Below are positions 58,311 to 64,000 of a stretch of 64,000 bases of DNA, one piece after another; position 1 is the stretch's first letter; each line of letters starts with the position of its first letter. The notes under the pieces were generated by a model, which saw only the letters and a program-made list of their open reading frames with translations, was not told where the DNA came from and searched no databases. Source of the DNA: Vreelandella sulfidaeris (GTDB taxonomy: Bacteria > Pseudomonadota > Gammaproteobacteria > Pseudomonadales > Halomonadaceae); the NCBI GenBank assembly GCA_007182875.1, contig AP019514.1, forward strand, positions 620,001 to 684,000. The letters run 5' to 3'. A program made the position numbers and the translations under genes.

Positions 58311-58714
58311 TAATGCTCCGTGATAGTAGGCTTACTTTTCAGGCAAGCGCTTGGGTTAGGTTCAACACCCATCACCATCCCGAGTACCTGAATATCACGG
58401 TTATGCAAAAATAGCGCGGGCTGCAAAACATCTTCAGGCCATAACTCTACCCCAAAGCGGCTGATAGAGAGTTGCCTCAAGGCTATTGTTTGCTGATTGA
58501 TTTCGGCAACGGCGGTTTCTGTCTGGGCATCGTGTTGATAACGCCGGATAATAATGACATCGCCATCGAATAAGTTGCAATCACACAGTGCGTTACCACG
58601 CACCTTTAATGCATAGGTATTGCGTCGAGTCACGCTTGGTGCCATGGCGAAAGCCCGCGGTACTGGTTGTCTATGGCCGAAGGTCGCGGTGGGTACTGCC
58701 ATCGATATCGTCAT
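58310..58714 (-). CDS. LexA/UmuD-like S24 protein lacking the catalytic dyad
   Basis: This protein of about 134 residues shows the S24 peptidase fold pattern: YALKVRGNALCDCNLFDGDVIIIRR, then AVAEINQQTIALRQL and FGVELWPED, ending IQVLGMVMGVEPNP. In LexA and UmuD the segment reads VSG-x-SM with the nucleophile Ser; here it is VRGNAL, so the Ser is Ala. The Lys of VKRL is replaced in ALRQL. It has the N-terminal cleavage-like region but no DNA-binding domain. The ATG at 58712-58714 follows GGAG; longer frames are unsupported. Two LexA-like boxes lie upstream. Confidence 0.75.
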   Translation of the reverse strand: MTISMAVPTATFGHRQPVPRAFAMAPSVTRRNTYALKVRGNALCDCNLFDGDVIIIRRYQHDAQTETAVAEINQQTIALRQLSISRFGVELWPEDVLQPALFLHNRDIQVLGMVMGVEPNPSACLKSKPTITEH

Positions 58715-58746
58715 TGATAAATCTCCAGTGCTGAGCTCGCCAGAGC

Positions 58747-58762
58747 ATGTCTTTTCATACAG
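58747..58762 (-). promoter_or_regulatory. LexA-like box upstream of the S24 gene (proximal)
   Basis: On the minus strand CTGT-ATGAAAAG-ACAT differs from the consensus by the last base. It lies 33 bp before the ATG. Confidence 0.55.
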
Positions 58763-58778
58763 TAGTTTTAGTATAAGC

Positions 58779-58793
58779 CTGTTTTGCATACAG
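58779..58793. promoter_or_regulatory. LexA-like box (distal, one base short)
   Basis: CTGT-TTTGCAT-ACAG has both perfect half-sites with a 7-nt spacer instead of 8. One missing T in the T-run, a common error here, would make it a perfect SOS box. Confidence 0.55.
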
Positions 58794-58924
58794 TGCTAGC
58801 ATTAATTCGTCTTAACGATCATTGACGGAGATCATGCTGCGACCCAGCGCCGCATAGACTGAGTGGCGAGAAAGGGGCTTTCCGTGTAGAGTTCGACGCG
58901 AAATCAATGTGTCTGGAGAGTCCC

Positions 58925-59544
58925 TTGAGCCTGTGCCTTCAAGCCCGACAGCTGGCCTGTGAACGTGATGACCGCTGGCTGTTCAATGGGCTGGATCTTG
59001 ATATTCGCAGCGGAGAAATAGTGCGCATTGAAGGTCCTAATGGCAGCGGTAAAACCACGCTGCTCAAAATCCTCTCCGGGCAACTCAGTGACTATCAGGG
59101 TGAACTCTTTTGGAATGACGCTTTGATGAGCGAGGCGCGTGAACATTTTCTCGCTAATTTGCTCTATTTAGGACATGCCCCAGGCATTAAATCAGGGCTT
59201 TCCCCGTTAGAAAATTTAGCCTGGTATCAGGCGTTAAGCGGGGAGAGCGGTGATGAGGAAGAGCGCTTAGAAGCCCTTGAACGTGTTGGATTGGCAGGCT
59301 TTGAAGATGTGCCTGCAGGGCAACTCTCGGCAGGCCAACAGCGTCGTGTGGCCCTGGCGCGCTTAACATTAACGCCAAGGGCGCTATGGGTACTGGATGA
59401 ACCTTTACCGCCATAGATCGTCACGGCGTCGCTGATTTAGAAAGACAGCTTGTTGCCCACGCTCAGGCCGGTGGCTGCGTGTTAGTAACGACACACCACG
59501 AGTTAACCGCTTCTCCGTTGCTGAGGCGGATAGCGCTGGGGTAG
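58925..59544 (+). CDS. ccmA: Heme exporter ATP-binding protein CcmA (frameshifted)
   Basis: This is the ABC ATPase of the CcmABCD heme-handling complex in cytochrome c maturation. Walker A is EGPNGSGKTTLLKILSG, the signature LSAGQQRRVALARL, Walker B LWVLDEPFTAID after one T missing near 59407 is restored. The repaired frame ends RRIALG at TAG 59542-59544. A TTG at 58925, six bases from GGAG, or the ATG at 58907 may start it. Confidence 0.9.
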
Positions 59545-59683
59545 AAGGAGTCAAGATTGCATAGCTCTTCACAGGGTTCCTCACATAGCACGTTACAGGG
59601 TTCTTCCATTACTTCGGTGCACGCTCCAAACACTGCCCAACAGGTGCCGGCAATGCCCTGCTCGATCATAGGGGTGGGCTGAT
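59545..59683 (+). other. ccmA-ccmB spacer with a small coupled frame and a 24-bp repeat
   Basis: AAGGAG is followed by a TTG at 59557 opening 41 codons rich in Ser/Thr/Gln (HSSSQGSSHSTLQGSS), ending in a TGA that overlaps the ccmB ATG (TGATG). The frame is the continuation of ccmA after its stop. Within it a 24-bp unit starting CATAGC is tandemly repeated (59560-59583, 59584-59607). It resembles no protein I know and may be a decayed ccmA tail. Confidence 0.4.
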
Positions 59684-60348
59684 GATTGCCGTGAAGGCTA
59701 CGTTAGTGCGTGACTTAACGTTATTGTTAAGGCGCCGTGGAGAAGTGCTCAATCCGCTGGTGTTTTTGCGTTGGTGATCACCCTGTTTCCAATCGCTATT
59801 TCACCCGACCCTGAGTTATTGGCGGTTATTGCGCCGGGATTATTGTGGGTGGCAGCTTTATTGGCTGCGTTGCTGTCGTTAGACAGCCTGTTTCGCAGCG
59901 ACTATGACGACGGAAGCCTTGAACAGTTGTTGCTGGCGCCCCAGCCGCTGGCTGCGCTGAGTCTGGCAAAGTGGCCGTACACTGGCTGCTAACGGGGTTG
60001 CCTTTAGCGCTGATGGCCCCCCTGTTAGGCATTATGCTGGCACTGCCGGCGGGTAGTTACGCCGTGTTGGCGCTGTCGTTGGCGCTGGGCACGGCGAGCT
60101 TGAGTTTGATTGGCGCGATTGGTGCGGCATTAACGGTCGGCTTGGCGCGGGGTGGCGTACTGCTTTCGTTGTTGGTATTGCCACTGTATATCCCGGTATT
60201 AATTTTTGGCGCCGGTGCGGTGCAAGCGGCTATTTTCGGCGACGGTGTTTTAGCGCATTTGGCTATTTTGGGTGCGCTTCTCGCCGCCGCGCTGATGTTA
60301 GCGCCGTGGGCGATTGCTGCATCGCTGCGTATCAGTATTAACGGTTAA
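59682..60348 (+). CDS. ccmB: Heme exporter membrane protein CcmB (frameshifted)
   Basis: This six-helix inner-membrane subunit works with CcmA. The N-terminus LLLRRRGEVLNPLVF leads into hydrophobic segments, with SLFRSDYDDGSLEQLLLAP diagnostic for CcmB and WLLTGLPLALMAPLLGI next. Breaks near 59773 and 59975 are joined by single-base repairs. The ATG overlaps the preceding TGA. Confidence 0.9.
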
Positions 60349-60362
60349 GGACAGGACTCGCT

Positions 60363-61110
60363 ATGTGGGCCTTTATTCATAAACTAGGATCACCCAAGTG
60401 GTTCTATAGTATTAGCGCCAAACTACAGCCTTGGTTTTGGGCGGCGGCGGGGCTGCTGATTATCACCGGGTCGTTGTGGGGCTGGCGTTTGCCCCGGCGG
60501 ATTACCAACAGGGCAATAGCTTCCGGATCATTTATGTCCATGTGCCGGCGGCTTTTTAGCCCAGTCCATCTTTATCGCCATGGCGGTGTCCGGTTTGGTT
60601 TTCATGGTTTGGAAAATTAAAGTCGCCGATATGGCCGCGGCGGTCATGGCCCCGCTGGGAGCCGCAATGACCTTTATAGCGCTGTTTTCCGGTGCGGTGT
60701 GGGGTATGCCGACCTGGGGAACCTGGTGGATGTGGGATGCGCGGCTGACTTCCATGTTGATTCTGCTTTTTTTGTATCTAGGAGTAATTGCTCTGCGTGG
60801 TGCCTTTACCAGCCGGGATAGTGCTTCGCGGGCGGCCTCGGTGCTGGCCATGGTGGGGTGATCAACATTCCCATCATCAAGTACTCAGTGGACTGGTGGT
60901 ACACCCTGCACCAGCCGGCTTCATTTACATTGACTTCGCGCCCGGCGATGCCCACTGAAATGTGGCTGCCCTGGTCATCATGGTGCTGGGTTTCTACAGC
61001 TTTTTATCGCGTTAACGCTAATGCGTACACGCAGCGAGATCTTGCGTCGCGAGGCTAACAAACACTGGGTGCAGGAACTGGTCAGCACCCGGGCGAAGGA
61101 GGCGCACTAA
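60363..61110 (+). CDS. ccmC: Heme exporter protein CcmC (frameshifted)
   Basis: This heme-handling membrane protein carries the tryptophan-rich WWD motif ([18 protein letters not shown]) and the His ligands in YVHVPAA and YTLHQPAS. It attaches heme to CcmE. Breaks near 60485, 60550, 60859 and 60970 are needed to give [15 protein letters not shown] to VSTRAKEAH. The TAA at 61108-61110 overlaps the ccmD ATG. Confidence 0.9.
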
Positions 61111-61299
61111 TGGCATTTGGCTCTTTTCCGAATTTATCGCTATGGGTGGCCACGCCCCTTATGTGTGGTCTGCGTGGGGCGTTACGGCGCTACTATTGCT
61201 CGCCACCGTATGGCATGCGCGTGTTGAACAGCGTCAACTGCTCAAGGGTTTAAAACGCCGTGTAAGGCGGCAAAACGGTACGAGGGGAGCGCCCAATGA
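61110..61299 (+). CDS. ccmD: Heme exporter protein CcmD (frameshifted)
   Basis: This small single-helix protein reads [19 protein letters not shown], then a hydrophobic helix ([12 protein letters not shown]) and a basic tail, which is the CcmD pattern. One T missing near 61127 and one G near 61284 are inferred. It then ends at TGA 61297-61299, overlapping the ccmE ATG. It stabilises the CcmC-CcmE interaction. Confidence 0.82.
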
Positions 61300-61802
61300 C
61301 GCAAAACGTAAACAGAAACTCTTTGTAATCCTAGGCCTGGTGTCACTGGCTGCGATTGCCGTGGGGCTCACTCTGTATGCGCTGCGTGCAAACATTAATC
61401 TGTTCTTTAGCCCGGTACAGATCGCCCAGGGTGATGCGCCGATGGAGCGGCAAATTCGTGCAGGCGGCATGGTAAAGAGGGTTCGGTTTCAAGAGACCCC
61501 GAGAGCCTCGACGTAGAATTTACCGTGACCGACTACGTCGATGACCTGGAGGTCTACTACAGCGGAATTCTGCCGGACCTGTTTCGCGAAGGCCAAGGCG
61601 TGGTGGTGGTGGGTGAGCTTCAGGCCGATGGACGTTTGTATGCCGATAAAGTCCTTGCGCGCCACGATGAGAATTATATGCCCCTGAAGTCGCCCAGGCG
61701 CTGGAAGAGGCGGGTTATTCGCCTGCCGATTATCAGGCCAAAGCTGCCGAAGTAGGTAAACGCTTAGATGAAGAAGGCGTTCCCCAGGCAAGCGAATACT
61801 AG
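61296..61802 (+). CDS. ccmE: Cytochrome c-type biogenesis heme chaperone CcmE (frameshifted)
   Basis: This membrane-anchored OB-fold chaperone covalently binds heme. After restoring an A near 61305 the N-terminus is [18 protein letters not shown], with an anchor helix. The heme-binding His is in [13 protein letters not shown]. Other missing bases are near 61473 ([13 protein letters not shown]) and 61684 (C-run). [20 protein letters not shown] is a strong family match. Confidence 0.9.
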
Positions 61803-61877
61803 TTTTAGAAAACCAACCAGTTTTAGAAAACAAGTTTAGAAACCAGGTTTAGAAAACCAGGATTAGCAATACCAGGG
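61801..61877. repeat. Degenerate tandem repeat in the ccmE-ccmF gap
   Basis: Five imperfect units of 12-17 bp around TTTAGAAAACCA (for example GTTTTAGAAAAC, GGTTTAGAAAACCA) start at the ccmE stop. Confidence 0.8.
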
Positions 61878-61906
61878 CGGGTAACAAAGCCTCATGCGGA
61901 GTACAC

Positions 61907-63913
61907 ATGTTCATCAAACTGATCCCTGAAATTGGCCACTTCGCGCTAATTATTGCGCTGCTCATGGCGATGGTGCAGGCGGTGATGCCGCTGGCGGGCG
62001 CAGCGACCCGCCGTCCCTTGTGGATGGCTTACGGCCAGCCGATGGCGGCTGGGCAGTTTGTGTTTATAGCCATTGCCTACGCCTGTTTAACCGCCAGCTA
62101 TATGCTCGACGACTTCAGCGTGGCGAACGTGGCCAATAACTCCAATTCATTGCTGCCCTGGTACTACAAATTCAGCGCAGTGTGGGGCAACCATGAAGGC
62201 TCCGTGCTGCTATGGAGTTTTATGCTGGCAGGTTGGGGGTTTGTGGCTAGCCTGTTCACCGGCAATCTGCCACGGGATATGGTCGCCCGGGTCATGGGTG
62301 TGATGGGCTTGGTCTGCACGGGCTTTTACTGTTTATTCTGATCACCTCCAATCCTTTCGAGCGGCTGTTGCCCGATATGCCCCAGGACGGCGCTGATCTT
62401 AATCCGCTGCTGCAAGACTTTGGGCTGGTGGTCCATCCGCCGATGCTCTACATGGGTTACGTCGGCTTTTCCGTTGTCTTTGCGTTTGCCATTGCAGCAC
62501 TGATGGGAGGGCGGTTGGACGCTGCCTGGACTCGCTGGGCAAGGCCTTGGACGAATCTGGCCTGGGCGTTTTTGACCGTGGGTATCGCGCTGGGCAGCTG
62601 GTGGGCCTATTACGAGCTTGGTTGGGGCGGCTGGTGGTTCTGGGACCCGGTCGAAAACGCCTCGCTATTGCCCTGGCTGACAGGCACTGCGTTGGTTCAC
62701 TCGCTGGCTGTCACCGAAAAGCGCGGCTCGTTTAAAAGCTGGACCGTGCTGCTGGCGATCTCGACCTTTTCGCTTTCGCTGATGGGGACCTTCCTGGTCC
62801 GCTCGGGCGTGCTTACCTCGGTGCATGCGTTTGCCAACGACCCAGCTCGCGGGTTCTTTATCCTGATGCTGCTGGCGATTACGGTGACGTTGTCGCTCAT
62901 AGTATTTGCTCTGCGCGCCCCACGGGTAAGCCATAAGGTTGGCTTTAATTGGCTCTCCCGCGATGCGCTGCTGCTGGTCAATAATATCTTCCTGGTGATT
63001 ATGACCGTCACCGTACTGCTCGGTACTGTCTATCCACTGATTCTGGATTCTCTGGGGTTGGGAAAAATCAGCGTAGGCCCGCCCTATTTTAATGCCTTGT
63101 TTGTGCCGCTCACCGTAGTGATGTGTATCTTTATGGGGCTTGGTTCGGTTACCCGCTGGAAAAGCATGGCGACGAAGGATTTAGTCCGTAAGCTATGGCT
63201 GGCGGGTGTCGCCGCCCTAGTGCTGGCGTGCTGATGCCGCTGCTGTATCGCGGCGAGTGGAACCTGTTCGTTTCGTTAGGCATTGTCTCGGCGTTATGGA
63301 TTGTGCTGCCGATGGTGCGTGATGTATTCGATAAAACCCGCCACGCCAGCTCGTTTGTCGCCGGCGTACGCAAACTCTCGCTGGCTTACTGGGGCATGGT
63401 GCTAGGTCATGTGGGCGTAGCTGTCACCATCGTCGGCGTTACTGTAGTGTCTAATTACAATATCGAGCGCAATGTGCGCATGTCGCCGGGCACGACGGTA
63501 GAAGTCGCGGGTTATCAGTTCACTATGAGCGAACTGACCGAACGTCGCGGACCTAACTTCCTAGCGGATACGGCGATTCTTCAGGTTCAGCGCGGCGAGT
63601 CGGGCCGTCGCTTTACCATGCGCCCTGAAAAGCGCCTCTACTTGGCGACCGGCATGCCGATGACCCAGGTTGCCCTGAGGCCAGGGCTGTTTCGCGATCT
63701 CTATGTGGCCATGGGGAGGATCTTGGCGATGGCAGTTGGGCAATGCGAGTTCAATACAAACCCTTTGTGCGTTGGCTATGGCTGGGTGCGTTGCTGATGG
63801 CGTTTGGTGGTGTGCTGGCAGTGCTCGATAAGCGCTACCGCCGTGCTGCGGTAAACCGCGAAGTGCCAAAAGTGGCCAGCAGAGGCGATACTGCCCAGGA
63901 GGCCACCGTATGA
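61907..63913 (+). CDS. ccmF: Cytochrome c heme lyase subunit CcmF (frameshifted)
   Basis: This large multi-pass protein of about 668 residues ligates heme to apocytochrome c. It has [49 protein letters not shown], the WWD motif [19 protein letters not shown], and [14 protein letters not shown]. Breaks near 62340 (CLF-LITSNPF), 63231 and 63714 ([15 protein letters not shown]) are repaired to end EATV at TGA 63911-63913, overlapping ccmG. GCGGAG precedes the ATG. Confidence 0.94.
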
Positions 63914-64000
63914 AGCGTCGGCTACTGCTATTACTGCTGCCGATAGGTTTTTTAGGCTTAGCACTATTTTTCTACCAAGGCTTAGCGCTGGATCCCTCCC
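63910..64000 (+). CDS. ccmG: Thiol:disulfide interchange protein CcmG (DsbE), 5' end only
   Basis: Only the first 30 codons are in the window: [20 protein letters not shown] is the N-terminal membrane anchor, followed by QGLALDPS, the usual start of the periplasmic part of CcmG. ATGA overlap with ccmF supports the call. The thioredoxin CxxC lies beyond the edge. Confidence 0.8.
   Translation, partial: MKRRLLLLLLPIGFLGLALFFYQGLALDPS

Noticed and set aside
59463..59669. Cys-rich minus-strand frame with repeated EEPC...C pattern
   Set aside because: The pattern arises from the 24-bp repeat read on the opposite strand of the ccm operon; there is no ribosome site, and it overlaps the ccmA end.

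Overview
The window is a chromosomal segment of a gammaproteobacterium, most likely a Halomonas/Vreelandella-type member of the Halomonadaceae. The evidence is gene order and content: ponA/mrcA divergent from pilMNOPQ-aroKB-gltBD, then pyrG-kdsA-eno, fdxA-mutS-cinA-recA-recX-alaS-lysC-csrA-tRNA, a sodium-pumping oxaloacetate decarboxylase (oadGAB), a TAXI-type TRAP transporter and a cytochrome c maturation operon (ccmABCDEFG). The genus is inferred from memory of such genomes and was not tested by a search.

Layout. 1-9.9 kb is accessory and housekeeping: an orphan PD-(D/E)XK-type protein, a CGNR-type regulator divergent from an alpha/beta hydrolase, a UbiH/UbiF-family hydroxylase, a Sir2 deacetylase, Mpg glycosylase, SelO, LexA-controlled dinB, and a second hydrolase. 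9.9-15.7 kb carries gabT (or davT), an EAL phosphodiesterase, a class III CoA-transferase, gcdH and a GntR/FCD regulator, plausibly a lysine/glutarate catabolic cluster. 16.0-19.6 kb is a TRAP-TAXI uptake operon. 19.7-35.6 kb is mrcA, type IV pilus assembly, shikimate genes and glutamate synthase. 35.57-37.68 kb is an array of palindromic repeats interrupted by an IS110/IS1111-family element. 37.8-53.9 kb is the conserved core block, including a predicted RsmZ/CsrB-type small RNA at 41.94-42.1 kb, three tRNAs and csrA. 54.0-57.6 kb is oadGAB. 57.7-64 kb is yigZ, a degenerate S24 protein and the ccm operon, cut off inside ccmG.

Data quality. Almost every long gene is broken by one-base (sometimes two-base) indels, often in short homopolymers. 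They hit genes that must work, such as eno, pyrG, alaS, mutS, gltB and kdsA, at roughly one per kilobase. I read them as sequence errors, not pseudogenes. Gene coordinates below are for the rejoined genes, with the inferred breakpoints noted.

Most interesting biology. (1) A GacA-box-driven, CsrA-sequestering sRNA lies beside fdxA, with csrA itself 10 kb away. (2) An IS1111-group element sits in a REP-like palindrome, and its 3' noncoding region contains segments complementary to both sides of its own insertion site, as expected of a seekRNA/bridge RNA; that region is tandemly duplicated. (3) A LexA/UmuD-like S24 protein with SOS-like boxes has lost its catalytic Ser-Lys dyad.
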